The notes: a model not told the origin generated them from the letters alone. DNA of 64,000 bases from Coriobacteriaceae bacterium (GCA_902362275.1 CABIWB010000001.1:137396-201395), one strand, 5' to 3'; positions 53,675-62,103 are shown, counted from the stretch's first letter. A program made the numbers and translations.

Positions 53675-54164
53675 TGCTTGATATCGCATCGCAGCATGGA
53701 AGCACGGACCATCTTCGCGATGGTCCGACCGGTTGATGGGCTAGGACGCGCATTCAGCAGGGAAGGGGATGGCTTTTAATGCCGCTTTTGGCTTATGCGT
53801 GTCGCGCTCTGCGTATGGCCATCCTGCGGTGCAAAAGCATTCTTGAAGTCTGCTAAGTGAATTCGTTTTAATCGCGCACGTGACCGTTTGCCCATATCGC
53901 ACAACAGGATTCAGTGTTGATTGCCCGTGTGATGACAGTGCGAGTTTCGGGGAGTGTGGCGTGAGCGGAGTCGCCGCGTTGTATAAGTCTGGCCGGCCCG
54001 ACTGATGTGTCGCCCTGTCGGGCCGGCCGAGAATGGTGAAGAGATCCCGCTGTTGAATGAACGAATGCTACAAGCAGCTCTTCAAGGCGCTTTGGGCGTT
54101 GGCTGGGGCTGCGCAGTCAATCGCATGCAGTGATAGGCGAGGTGATTGCTCGATGAGCCGGCGA
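53675..54164. other. Intergenic region with one strong hairpin
   Basis: No gene was recognised in this 490-nt gap. Perfect 12-bp arms ggccggcccgac (53991-54002) and gtcgggccggcc (54017-54028) form a hairpin without a T run. Confidence 0.5.
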
Positions 54165-54347
54165 CTAGTTCTGTGCTGCACTCGTCTCGGTGCCGTCGTT
54201 GTCTGCTGAGTACCAGAATGCGTAGGCCGCAACGACGGCATCATAGACGGCTGCGACTACGTTATCCACGACGGCTGCAAAGTTGACCACAACGGGAACG
54301 GAGCCGGTTTTGGAATCCATCCTCTCTACTTCTGGGGGCTCGTACAT
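54165..54347 (-). CDS. Small Val/Ala-rich peptide, candidate RiPP precursor
   Basis: A 60-residue peptide. It opens with YEPPEVE, like the Y-x-x-P-x-x motif found in leaders recognised by RiPP recognition elements. A Val/Ala-rich stretch follows with Asn, Asp and aromatic residues at intervals (VPVVVNFAAVVDN, then VVAAVYDAVVAAYAFWY) and a short polar tail. There is no Cys. The ATG at 54347 has a good AAGGAGA site, and it lies 12 nt downstream of a truncated radical SAM gene on the same strand. Function is inferred from size, context and composition only. Confidence 0.55.
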   Translation of the reverse strand: MYEPPEVERMDSKTGSVPVVVNFAAVVDNVVAAVYDAVVAAYAFWYSADNDGTETSAAQN

Positions 54348-54359
54348 GGGAACATCTCC

Positions 54360-55196
54360 TTAGAATTGGGACAGGACACTCAGGTCGCCTAGATCATTGT
54401 CGATTAGGTCGATATAGAGGTCGCCGTCCATATTGATGTCTGCAATCAACGATGAGATCTCTTCCATCTCGTCAATCGAGTGCATACGATTGGCCAACGC
54501 GGTAACAACGGGCTTATCCCAAACGGTTGCCATTCCGGCATCGTAGTATTCCTGAAGGCTGTGTTTGCGAACGTTTCCGATGATGAGAGGTATATAGGGG
54601 GATGCGACGATATCGCCATTGGCGTGGATGGCCACTTGGTCAAATTGCATTTGCAGTTGAGGGAATCTGACCAAGTGGTCGATAGGGTCGCCCCACTCAA
54701 ACATGAAGTAGCCTCGATAGTCCGGATCGTATCGAAGATCGTTGATCGTGTTGACTAGCCGACGGTATTGATTATTAGAAGGGCGAATCGTGCGGTTTCT
54801 TCGGGCTCTACCGAGGAGCATGAGTGGCTGAACTCGAAGGTCAATTCGGTCAGTTCTACCCGACGATTTCAGCTTGTCTCGAAGCATCGTATAATCTGGC
54901 TTGAAATCGTCGACATTGAACGATGCCGGACAAAAGGCAATTGAAAAGTGCAGTGAGGCTTCGTTCAGCGCGATATCGATGGCGTCGAGCACCCGGTCGT
55001 AAAGCCCCGGGAGCCCCCGCATATGTTCGTGAGAATCGCGTAGGCCATCGAGGCTAAACTGTATGCCGTTTAAACCGGCGCGTTCGAGCTCATGCAAAGT
55101 AATTGAGCTTACGAGCAGACCGTTTGACACGAGGTTGCATTTGACGCCAGATGCGCTGAGCCGCCGCAAGGATTCGATGACAAGGAATGGACTGGA
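54360..55196 (-). pseudogene. Radical SAM/SPASM-like protein gene lacking its N-terminus
   Basis: The frame covers about 275 residues corresponding to the latter two thirds of a radical SAM maturase: PFLVIESLRRLSASGVKCNL, GLNGIQFSLDGLRDSHEHMRG, and a C-terminal region IHANGDIVASPYIPLIIGNVRKHSL that resembles SPASM but lacks its cysteines. The 4Fe-4S Cys motif and GGEP are absent; homology ends at about 55190, where the forward gene at 55206 begins. The only in-frame start is a TTG at 55169 with no ribosome site. It is therefore almost certainly inactive, although a small peptide follows it. Confidence 0.7.
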
Positions 55197-55205
55197 GTGA
55201 TGGCG

Positions 55206-55559
55206 ATGTCGGACGTTGTGGTTCCAATGGTTGAGTCATGCCTGCTGCTGGTGTTCGGAATAATGATGTATCGAGGCAAGCTCACGGGATTGCTTGCCGG
55301 AATGTCATTGCTATCGGGAGAGCGTTTAGAGGAGGCAAAGCGGACGGCCGAGACTCAAGGTGTAAACCGAGTGATGGGGGTGGCTATAGTTTTCTCCGCA
55401 ATATGCCTTTTTCTCTCGTCCCTTTTTCCGGACAAAAGGGCTATTTTCGGCCTGATGGTGGCTGCCGTTATAATCTCCGCGCTTGCCTATGCAAATAGGG
55501 GGCCTATTCGTATGTATATAAAGGCGAAATGGGATCCTGGGCACCGCAACCCGCGATAA
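55206..55559 (+). CDS. DUF3784-like small membrane protein
   Basis: A 117-residue protein with three membrane helices, the layout and spacing of DUF3784 proteins (helix, short loop ending in a TGLLAG-type turn, then two helices). These are often found beside bacteriocin or ABC-transporter genes in Firmicutes; function is unknown. GGAG (55194-55197) is 8 nt from the ATG at 55206, so this start is preferred over the ATG at 55200. It abuts the broken 5' end of the reverse radical SAM gene. Confidence 0.55.
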   Translation: MSDVVVPMVESCLLLVFGIMMYRGKLTGLLAGMSLLSGERLEEAKRTAETQGVNRVMGVAIVFSAICLFLSSLFPDKRAIFGLMVAAVIISALAYANRGPIRMYIKAKWDPGHRNPR

Positions 55560-55655
55560 TGTCTTGAGCAAGAATTCACAACAAGGGATATATGGGAGCG
55601 ATTAAGCGGCGAACAAATTCAGTTTTGGATAAAAGGTCGTTTGATGGGAGCTAAC

Positions 55656-55799
55656 ATGTTTAAGAAGACGGTTCACGAGTTGTTTCGGTGTAAAGGGTCA
55701 TGGCTTTTCGTGATTCTCATGTCGGTGAATTTTGCTCTCTCGTGCGTCATGTGTAATGGGGTTTTGGCTACTTTAGATATGGGCACGTTCGCTGATTGA
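55656..55799 (+). CDS. Short membrane peptide, possibly a truncated permease start
   Basis: A 47-residue frame with one membrane helix, starting MFKKTVHELFRCKGSWLFVILMS. GGGAG (55646-55650) precedes the ATG. The opening resembles the N-terminus of FtsX-type ABC permeases (a charged helix with an F-R-x-K-G turn, then a membrane span). It may therefore be a relic of a bacteriocin-linked transporter, or a small peptide in its own right. Confidence 0.4.
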   Translation: MFKKTVHELFRCKGSWLFVILMSVNFALSCVMCNGVLATLDMGTFAD

Positions 55800-55809
55800 A
55801 GTAATTAAA

Positions 55810-55827
55810 AGAGACACGTCCCAAATT
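55810..55827 (+). repeat. Family A repeat at the right island edge
   Basis: Agagacacgtcccaaatt is the exact reverse complement of 48235-48252. It lies 3 nt from the stop codon of the reverse-strand regulator gene. Confidence 0.65.
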
Positions 55828-55829
55828 AG

Positions 55830-56321
55830 CTAATGTTCATAGTGCTCAGAAGTGTTCCCTTCAGGCTTTGCTTGGGCAGATGCGTTTGTGGCAATCGAGA
55901 TTCCGAGATTGGACATGGCGAAATCTGCGAAGGCTTTGTCGTAGACCTCGGACGTAAAGGGTGCATCTTCAAGAGCCGGAATGACGGCGCTGCGACGCTT
56001 GCTATGTTGAGGGCGTTGAGCGTGATGGCGCTTGGGGACACTGCGAGGTTCCTGGTCGGCATGCGGGGCGTTGACTGATTGTTCGCTGCCCGTTTCGGTG
56101 ATATCCCCTTGAGCGGCGAGCGTCAGTCCGAGAGCATCGAATACCTTCAACAGCTTGTCGAGTCGAATGCCGGTGGCATCTCCTAGCTCGAGCGATGCGA
56201 GCAGACGCTCCGAAACGCCGGCTTTTTTAGCGAGGGTCGCACGGGTGATTCCCTGAGCCTCGCGTGCCTGGCGCACATAGATGCCAGCTTGGCGCGGTGT
56301 GGTGATGGGAAGGGTATCCAC
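55830..56321 (-). CDS. HipB-like XRE helix-turn-helix regulator, orphan
   Basis: A 163-residue protein. The first 75 residues are an XRE helix-turn-helix of the HipB type (AGIYVRQAREAQGITRATLAKKAGVSERLLASLELGDATGIRL, then LGLTLAAQG). A long, apparently unstructured tail follows. HipB antitoxins are normally followed by a hipA kinase gene, but here the gene ends at the island edge and no hipA follows. Two or three copies of a strong operator lie just upstream. The ATG at 56321 follows AGGAGAT. Confidence 0.75.
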   Translation of the reverse strand: MDTLPITTPRQAGIYVRQAREAQGITRATLAKKAGVSERLLASLELGDATGIRLDKLLKVFDALGLTLAAQGDITETGSEQSVNAPHADQEPRSVPKRHHAQRPQHSKRRSAVIPALEDAPFTSEVYDKAFADFAMSNLGISIATNASAQAKPEGNTSEHYEH

Positions 56322-56336
56322 AGCGATCTCCTAACG

Positions 56337-56405
56337 TGCAGACTTTTGCATATCAGTATGACATGCAAAAGTCTGCATGAAAAGGCATTATGCAAAACTC
56401 TGCAT
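56337..56405 (-). promoter_or_regulatory. Palindromic operator of the HipB-like gene
   Basis: Perfect 15-bp arms tgcagacttttgcat (56337-56351) and atgcaaaagtctgca (56363-56377). A third near-copy, atgcaaaactctgca (about 56390-56404), differs at one base. The position between the regulator and mntP suggests autorepression and possibly joint control. Confidence 0.75.
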
Positions 56406-56449
56406 GAGACCTTGTGCTGGCGTTGAGTTTTGAGCGATTGTGTTTGGCG

Positions 56450-57034
56450 TTACAGTGCCAAAATCCCCAGATGCTCAAGCAGAATCTTGAGGCCGATGAG
56501 GATGAGCACGACGCCACCCACGATGGTGGCGGGTTTTTCGTAGCGCGCGCCAAAGGTGTGGCCGATCGCTACGCCGGCGACGGAGAAGATAAACGTTGTG
56601 ACGCCGATAAGCGATACAGCTGGAACGATGTCGACCGAGAGCGCCGCAAACGAGATACCCACGGCGAGCGCGTCAATCGAGGTGGCGATGGCGAGAATCA
56701 GGTATTCTACCAGGTCAATATTCTCGGTATCCTTGCCGTCGCCTTCGTCCTCATCCTCGTCTTCGGTAAAGGCTTCCCACAGCATCTTGCCGCCAATAAA
56801 GGCCAAAAGGATAAAGGCGATCCAATGGTCGATGGGCCCGATGATGCCCATGAATTGACTGCCGAGCGCCCATCCGATCACGGGCATGCCGGCCTGAAAG
56901 CCGCCAAAGAAAAGGCCGAGTACCACGGCGACTTTAAGGTTGAGCTTATTCATGCCGAGACCCTTGCAGATGGAAACGGCAAAGGCGTCCATCGAAAGGC
57001 CAACGGCGAGCAACACGAGCTCTGCAAGTCCCAT
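56450..57034 (-). CDS. mntP: Manganese efflux pump MntP
   Basis: A 194-residue six-helix membrane protein that exports Mn2+. The two half-repeats are visible: LAVGLSMDAFAVSICKGLG and LAIATSIDALAVGISFAAL, each with the conserved Ser-Met/Ile-Asp-Ala. An acidic stretch (about residues 90-105) forms the central loop. The ATG at 57034 follows AGAGAGGGAG. A Mn-sensing yybP-ykoY riboswitch was looked for and not found in the short leader. Confidence 0.92.
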   Translation of the reverse strand: MGLAELVLLAVGLSMDAFAVSICKGLGMNKLNLKVAVVLGLFFGGFQAGMPVIGWALGSQFMGIIGPIDHWIAFILLAFIGGKMLWEAFTEDEDEDEGDGKDTENIDLVEYLILAIATSIDALAVGISFAALSVDIVPAVSLIGVTTFIFSVAGVAIGHTFGARYEKPATIVGGVVLILIGLKILLEHLGILAL

Positions 57035-57119
57035 AGTCTGGCTCCCTCTCTGCGGGCGAACCCGATTACACGACTACTCCCTCATTTATATGAGACCCGA
57101 TGCTACCACATGAGCAGTC

Positions 57120-57144
57120 AAGAGAGCCTCGTCCCAAATGAGCT
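57120..57144 (+). repeat. Dispersed GTCCCAAAT repeat (family A)
   Basis: Reads aagagagcctcgtcccaaatgagct, close to the copies at 1377 and 55806. Confidence 0.5.
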
Positions 57145-57255
57145 ACCTAAGCGGTGTTCGCTCATTCTGTAAGCATCGGATTTCGCAAGCGCCGCAGGGA
57201 CAAACCGTGAGAAACTATTTAGCGTTTATGGAGCGTATACGATGGGAGCGATGCC

Positions 57256-58323
57256 TTGGATAAGAACGAGCTGCAAAAGCGTATGGAACAGGCAATCCGC
57301 CTGACGGCACCTGGTCAGCCGATCCGTACCGCCCTCGATATGATCATCGCCGGTCACCTGGGCGCCCTTATCTGCGTCGGCGACACCGAAAACGTGCTCG
57401 CTGCCGGTAACGACGGCTTCCCGCTCAACATTTCGTTCACCTCGAACCGTCTGTTCGAGCTCTCCAAGATGGACGGTGCCATCGTCATCGACGGCGACCT
57501 CACCCAGATCCTGCGCGCCAACTTCCACCTCAATCCCGATCCCTCGCTTGCCACGAGCGAGACGGGCATGCGTCACCGCACCGCCGCTCGCATGTCGGTG
57601 CTCACCGATGCCATCGTGATCTCGGTCTCGGCCCGTCGTGCCGTCGTTAACGTGTACGTTCACGGCAAGAGCTACGAGATCCAGCCCGTCACCACCATCA
57701 TGAGCTCGGTCAACCAGCTCGTCGCCACGCTCCAGACCACCCGTCAGTCGCTCGACCGCTCCCTGCTGCGCCTGACGGCCCTCGAGCTCGACGACTACGT
57801 TACGCTCGCCGACATTACCGGTATTTTCTCGAGCTTCGAGATCATGCAGCAGGCAAAGACCGAGCTTAAGGATTGCATCGTCAAGCTGGGCAACCAGGGC
57901 AAGCTCGTGCAGATGCAGCTCGAGCAGCTCGCCGGTTCCAGCATGGATACCGAGTATGACCTGATGATTCGAGACTACGCGAGCGATTCCTCTGAGGCCA
58001 ACGCCGAGAAGATCCGCGCCGAGCTGAGCCGCATGACGCCTAAGGACCTGTCCGACCCGCAGCACGTGGCGGCAGTTCTGGGCTATGACGACCTGGACGA
58101 GGACTCCGTCATGACACCGCTGGGCCTGCGCACGCTTTCGCGCGTGTCCGTCGTGCGCGACGGCGTGGCCGAGAAGATCGTCGACGAGTATGGCTCGCTG
58201 CAGGAGCTCATGGACGACATCAGCGAGGATCCGGAGCGCTTGGGCGACTTTGGCGTTAACAACCCTGCCATTCTTGCGGACTCTCTGTACCGCATGAAAG
58301 GCACCAAACAGGGGAACGCATAA
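57256..58323 (+). CDS. disA: DNA integrity scanning diadenylate cyclase
   Basis: A 355-residue enzyme that makes c-di-AMP from two ATP and binds branched DNA. The DAC domain has the catalytic DGA (KMDGAIVIDGD) and RHR (RHRTAARMS) motifs. A helical middle and a C-terminal helix-hairpin-helix region follow. The start is a TTG at 57256 behind TGGGAG; no ATG in frame gives a full domain. Its stop overlaps the ispD start (TAATG), beginning a disA-ispD-ispF-cysS-rlmB-yacP run. Confidence 0.95.
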   Translation: MDKNELQKRMEQAIRLTAPGQPIRTALDMIIAGHLGALICVGDTENVLAAGNDGFPLNISFTSNRLFELSKMDGAIVIDGDLTQILRANFHLNPDPSLATSETGMRHRTAARMSVLTDAIVISVSARRAVVNVYVHGKSYEIQPVTTIMSSVNQLVATLQTTRQSLDRSLLRLTALELDDYVTLADITGIFSSFEIMQQAKTELKDCIVKLGNQGKLVQMQLEQLAGSSMDTEYDLMIRDYASDSSEANAEKIRAELSRMTPKDLSDPQHVAAVLGYDDLDEDSVMTPLGLRTLSRVSVVRDGVAEKIVDEYGSLQELMDDISEDPERLGDFGVNNPAILADSLYRMKGTKQGNA

Positions 58324-59051
58324 TGGCGCCCGTATGCGCCGTGGTCGTTGCCGGTGGCAGCGGCCAGCGCTTTGGCAACCCCGGTGGCAAGCAGCTCGTC
58401 AATGTAGCGGGCCGTCCGCTTATGAGCTGGTCCATCCGCGCGTTTGACCGTAGCGATAAGGTCGGCCACATCGTCGTGGTTTGCCCTGCCGAGCGTCGTG
58501 CCGAGATGCGCCGCCTGGCCATCGACCCTTTTGACTATGACACGCCCATCAGTTTTGCCGATGCCGGCGATATCCGCCAGGATTCCACCCGTGCCGGCGT
58601 GCACGCGGTGCCGGCGGGCTTTGAATACGTCGCCATTCACGATGGCGCTCGTCCGCTCATCACGACCGAGGCCATCGATCATGCGATCGACGTGCTTGTG
58701 GGCGACCGCTCGCTCGACGGTGTCGTGTGCGGTCAACCCGCGATCGACACGCTCAAGATTGTTGACGGCGATAACATCGTCGAGACGCCGCCGCGTGAGC
58801 TTTATTGGGCTGCGCAGACGCCGCAGATCTTTAGCGTCGATGCTATGAAGCGCGCCCACGCTGCAGCCATTGCCGAGGGCTTTATCGGCACCGATGATTC
58901 GTCGCTAGTCGAGCGCATGGGTGGGCGCGTCCGCTGCGTCCAGAGCCCGCGCGATAACCTTAAGGTGACGGTGCCCGAGGACTTGCGTCCCGTAACCGCG
59001 ATTCTGCTTGGCCGCATGGCCGAGGGAGAGGACCTTCCCCATGTTCAGTAA
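58323..59051 (+). CDS. ispD: 2-C-methyl-D-erythritol 4-phosphate cytidylyltransferase
   Basis: A 242-residue MEP-pathway enzyme that attaches CMP to methylerythritol phosphate. AVVVAGGSGQRFGNPGGKQ is the nucleotide-binding start (the family usually has P-K-Q here; this copy has G-G-K-Q). VAIHDGARPLI and the later QTPQIFS block are clear. It overlaps ispF by 11 nt. With ispE at 35.8 kb, three consecutive steps of the pathway are in the window. Confidence 0.95.
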   Translation: MAPVCAVVVAGGSGQRFGNPGGKQLVNVAGRPLMSWSIRAFDRSDKVGHIVVVCPAERRAEMRRLAIDPFDYDTPISFADAGDIRQDSTRAGVHAVPAGFEYVAIHDGARPLITTEAIDHAIDVLVGDRSLDGVVCGQPAIDTLKIVDGDNIVETPPRELYWAAQTPQIFSVDAMKRAHAAAIAEGFIGTDDSSLVERMGGRVRCVQSPRDNLKVTVPEDLRPVTAILLGRMAEGEDLPHVQ

Positions 59052-59535
59052 CCTGCGCATTGGCCATGGCTACGACGTTCACCGTCTGGTGGAGGGGCGT
59101 CGATGTATCATCGGCGGTGTCGACATTCCCTACGAGCGCGGCCTGCTGGGCCACTCGGATGCCGATGTGCTCGCGCACGCCTTGGCCGACGCCATTCTGG
59201 GCGCCTGCCGCGGGGGAGACATCGGCAAGCTATTCCCCGACACCGATCCCGCCTATGAGGGCGCTGACTCGATGGTGCTGCTTGCCCGCGTAATGGACTA
59301 TGCGCGCGAGCTGGGCTTTGAGTTTGTCGATGCCGACTGCACCATTGCCTGCCAGCAGCCCAAGATTACCCCGCATCGCGATGCCATGCGCGCCAACCTG
59401 GCCCATGCCCTGGGCGTTGACGTCGAAAACGTGGGCGTCGCCGCCACCACGACCGAAAAGCTCGGTTGGGAAGGTCAAGGCGAGGGAATTGGTGCCTGGG
59501 CCGTCTGCCTGCTACAGAAAACCGTTAAGGAGTAA
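59041..59535 (+). CDS. ispF: 2-C-methyl-D-erythritol 2,4-cyclodiphosphate synthase
   Basis: A 164-residue trimeric zinc enzyme that closes the cyclodiphosphate. Zinc-binding D-x-H is in IGHGYDVHRL, and GHSDADVLAHALADAILGA and the C-terminal ATTTEKLGWEGQGEGI block are diagnostic. The ATG at 59041 lies inside the end of ispD, so translation is coupled. cysS follows 3 nt after the stop. Confidence 0.96.
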   Translation: MFSNLRIGHGYDVHRLVEGRRCIIGGVDIPYERGLLGHSDADVLAHALADAILGACRGGDIGKLFPDTDPAYEGADSMVLLARVMDYARELGFEFVDADCTIACQQPKITPHRDAMRANLAHALGVDVENVGVAATTTEKLGWEGQGEGIGAWAVCLLQKTVKE

Positions 59536-59538
59536 CGA

Positions 59539-61005
59539 ATGCGTATCTATAACAGCGCTACCCATAAAAAGGAAGAGTTCCAGCCCATCGAGTCCGGCAA
59601 GGTCCGCATGTACGTGTGCGGCCCCACGGTCTACGACAACATTCACATCGGCAACGCCCGCACGTTCATCAGCTTCGATGTGATTCGACGCTGGCTCATC
59701 GCGAGCGGCTACGAGGTCACGTTCGCCCAGAACCTCACCGATGTCGACGACAAGATCATCAAGCGCGCCAACGAGCAAGGCCGTACGGCTGCCGAGGTCG
59801 CGACGGAGTTCTCGGATAAGTTTATTGGCGTCATGCGCGCTGCCAACGTGCTCGATCCCGATGTGCGCCCCCGCGCCACCAAGGAGATCGGCCCCATGAT
59901 CGCCATGATCAAGACGCTCATCGAGCAGGGCCACGCTTACGCCGCCGATAACGGCGACGTGTACTTTGCCGTGCGCAGCGATCCCAACTATGGACAGGTC
60001 TCGGGCCGCAACATCGATGACCTTATGGTGGGTGCGCGCATCGAGGAGAACGAGGACAAGAACGACCCGCTCGACTTTGCCCTGTGGAAGGCCGCCAAGC
60101 CCGGCGAGCCCAGCTGGCCGAGCCCCTGGGGCGAGGGCCGTCCCGGTTGGCACACCGAGTGCGCCGCCATGGTGCACCGCTACCTGGGCACCCCGATCGA
60201 CATTCATGGTGGCGGCTCCGACCTTGCCTTCCCGCATCACGAGAACGAGTGCGCCCAGGCCACCTGCGCTTGGCACCAGGGTTTTTCCAACACCTGGATG
60301 CACACGGGCATGCTGCTGGTTGACGGCGAGAAGATGTCCAAGTCGCTCGGAAACTTCTTTACGCTGGCCGAGGTGCTCGAGCAACACTCTGCCGCGGCCC
60401 TGCGTCTACTGATGCTGCAGACGAGCTATCGCTCGCCGCTCGACTTCTCCTGGGAGCGCCTGGAGGGTGCCGAGAACTCGCTCACGCGTATCGCCGGTAC
60501 GGTCGAGAACCTGCGTTGGGCTGCGAACCATGCGACGGCCGAGGCCGATGAGACTGCCGCCGAGGCGTTTGCCGCCAAGGCCGCCGAGACCCGCGCCGCC
60601 TTTAAGGAGTGCATGGACGACGACTTTAACACCGCCGGTGCCATGGGTGCCGTCTTTGGCTTTGTCACCGAGTGCAACCAGTACCTGGAGCAGGCGGGTG
60701 ACGCTGCCGACAAGGCCGCAGCCCTGGCTGCCGCCGATACGCTGGTTGAGCTGCTCGATACGTTTGGCGTTGAGCTTCCCGAGCCCAAGGTTGAGTTGCC
60801 GCTGGGCCTGCTGGGCGTTGCCGCCGGTTTGGTTGCCTATACGGGCGACGACGTGGATGAGGCCGCTGCTAAGATTCTCGAGGCCCGCGCCGAGGCCCGT
60901 GCCGCCAAGAACTGGGATCTGGCCGACGCCATCCGCGACCAGCTCAAGGACCTGGGCCTCACCATTGAGGATACCGCCGCGGGCACCCGTATCAAATCTC
61001 TCTAA
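59539..61005 (+). CDS. cysS: Cysteinyl-tRNA synthetase
   Basis: A 488-residue class I synthetase. The HIGH-type site is NIHIGNARTF, preceded by the zinc Cys in VCGPTVYDN. Further zinc-site residues are in WHTECAAM and HHENECAQ, and KMSKSLGNF is the second ATP motif. The C-terminal 140 residues are a helical, Ala-rich anticodon-binding domain. The ATG at 59539 is 3 nt after ispF, with AAGGAG upstream. Confidence 0.96.
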   Translation: MRIYNSATHKKEEFQPIESGKVRMYVCGPTVYDNIHIGNARTFISFDVIRRWLIASGYEVTFAQNLTDVDDKIIKRANEQGRTAAEVATEFSDKFIGVMRAANVLDPDVRPRATKEIGPMIAMIKTLIEQGHAYAADNGDVYFAVRSDPNYGQVSGRNIDDLMVGARIEENEDKNDPLDFALWKAAKPGEPSWPSPWGEGRPGWHTECAAMVHRYLGTPIDIHGGGSDLAFPHHENECAQATCAWHQGFSNTWMHTGMLLVDGEKMSKSLGNFFTLAEVLEQHSAAALRLLMLQTSYRSPLDFSWERLEGAENSLTRIAGTVENLRWAANHATAEADETAAEAFAAKAAETRAAFKECMDDDFNTAGAMGAVFGFVTECNQYLEQAGDAADKAAALAAADTLVELLDTFGVELPEPKVELPLGLLGVAAGLVAYTGDDVDEAAAKILEARAEARAAKNWDLADAIRDQLKDLGLTIEDTAAGTRIKSL

Positions 61006-61011
61006 TCCCCG

Positions 61012-61113
61012 CGGGTTTCCCAAGCACCCGACCTTGCCGTTCAAACCGTCGCTCGCGTACCCAAGTACGCGTCGCTCCTCTTTCACGGCAATCTCGGGCA
61101 CTTGGAAAACCCG
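61012..61113. repeat. 102-nt imperfect inverted-repeat element
   Basis: Arms 61012-61040 and 61085-61113 pair over 29 nt with about five mismatches. An inner perfect hairpin cgcgtac-ccaa-gtacgcg (61054-61071) sits at the centre. It has no T run and is followed by a separate terminator. The overall plan, long arms around a smaller hairpin, resembles the 13812-13956 element. Confidence 0.65.
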
Positions 61114-61117
61114 TACC

Positions 61118-61150
61118 GACCGCCCGAATTAATATTCATGGGCGGTCGTT
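61118..61150 (+). terminator. Terminator after cysS
   Basis: Stem cgaccgccc/gggcggtcg (61118-61126, 61140-61148) followed by TTTATTTTG. Confidence 0.8.
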
Positions 61151-61191
61151 TATTTTGTTTCGTTTGATAGTTGTATTTAGGAGGTCGCTTT

Positions 61192-62100
61192 ATGGCCGAC
61201 AATCGCAAGCGTGCGCCTCGTGGCGGCAAGCAGGCTGCTTCTGGCTCGCGTCCGATTCGCCGTAACGACCGCGCTGCCACTTCCAAGGGGCAGCGCGAGC
61301 GCACCCAAGCAGCGCGTCCGCAGCGCAACCGCGACAACGTTCAGGCTCCCAAGGGTGAGTTTATCGAAGGCCGTCGTGCTGCCGCCGAGGCGCTACGCAC
61401 TGGTTTTCCCATCAAGTGCGCGCTCATTGCCGAAGGCGGGGAGCGCGATGCCGCCTTGTCGCGCCTGGTCGACGACCTCAACGCCGCGGGTGTCCGCATT
61501 AAGTATGTGCCGCGCACGCAGCTCGATGCGCTGTCGAGTCACGGCGCTCACCAGGGCATTGCGCTCGAGGTTGGCAACTTCCCCTATGCCGATGTCGCCG
61601 ATATTCTCGACCGCGCGGGTGACGGACCGGCGCTCGTCGTCGTGCTCGACCATGTGACCGACGATGGCAACTTTGGTGCGATCGTGCGCTCTGCCGAGGT
61701 TGTGGGCGCGGCGGGCGTCGTCATTGCCAATAAGCGTGCCGCCGGCGTGACCGTGGGCAGCTACAAGACTTCAGCCGGCGCCGTCATGCATCTGCCTATC
61801 GCGCAGGTGCCCAACATCGCCCGTGCGCTCGACGATCTTAAGGCCGCTGGCTTTTGGGTGGGCGGTGCCTCCGAGCACGCCGAAGGCAGTTGCTGGGATG
61901 CTCCCTTCGAGGGCCGCGTGGCGCTCGTCATGGGCTCCGAGGGCGACGGCATCTCGCGCCTAGTGCTCGAGAAATGCGACTTTTTGACCAAGCTTCCCCA
62001 GCGCGGCATGACCGAGAGCCTCAATGTTGCCCAGGCGACCACGGCGCTGTGCTTTGAGTGGCTGCGCCGCAACGCCGGCGAGCTCATGGGGGAGGAGTAG
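61192..62100 (+). CDS. rlmB: TrmH/RlmB family 23S rRNA 2'-O-methyltransferase
   Basis: A 302-residue SPOUT methyltransferase that probably methylates the ribose of a guanosine in 23S rRNA. The first 55 residues are basic and disordered. Then comes the substrate-binding domain (IEGRRAAAEALRTG) and the knotted catalytic domain: DHVTDDGNFGAIVRSAEVVGA, MGSEGDGISRLV and LPQRGMTESLNVAQA. The ATG at 61192 follows AGGAGG; the ATG at 61171 is less likely. yacP follows 3 nt later. Confidence 0.92.
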   Translation: MADNRKRAPRGGKQAASGSRPIRRNDRAATSKGQRERTQAARPQRNRDNVQAPKGEFIEGRRAAAEALRTGFPIKCALIAEGGERDAALSRLVDDLNAAGVRIKYVPRTQLDALSSHGAHQGIALEVGNFPYADVADILDRAGDGPALVVVLDHVTDDGNFGAIVRSAEVVGAAGVVIANKRAAGVTVGSYKTSAGAVMHLPIAQVPNIARALDDLKAAGFWVGGASEHAEGSCWDAPFEGRVALVMGSEGDGISRLVLEKCDFLTKLPQRGMTESLNVAQATTALCFEWLRRNAGELMGEE

Positions 62101-62103
62101 CGC

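Noticed and set aside
48235..55827. Prophage or integrative element with its own integrase
   Set aside because: No integrase, transposase, relaxase or phage structural gene was found inside the island.
57035..57118. Possible yybP-ykoY manganese riboswitch in the mntP leader
   Set aside because: A GGGAGTAG-like word occurs on the reverse strand, but the leader is too short and the second conserved region is missing.
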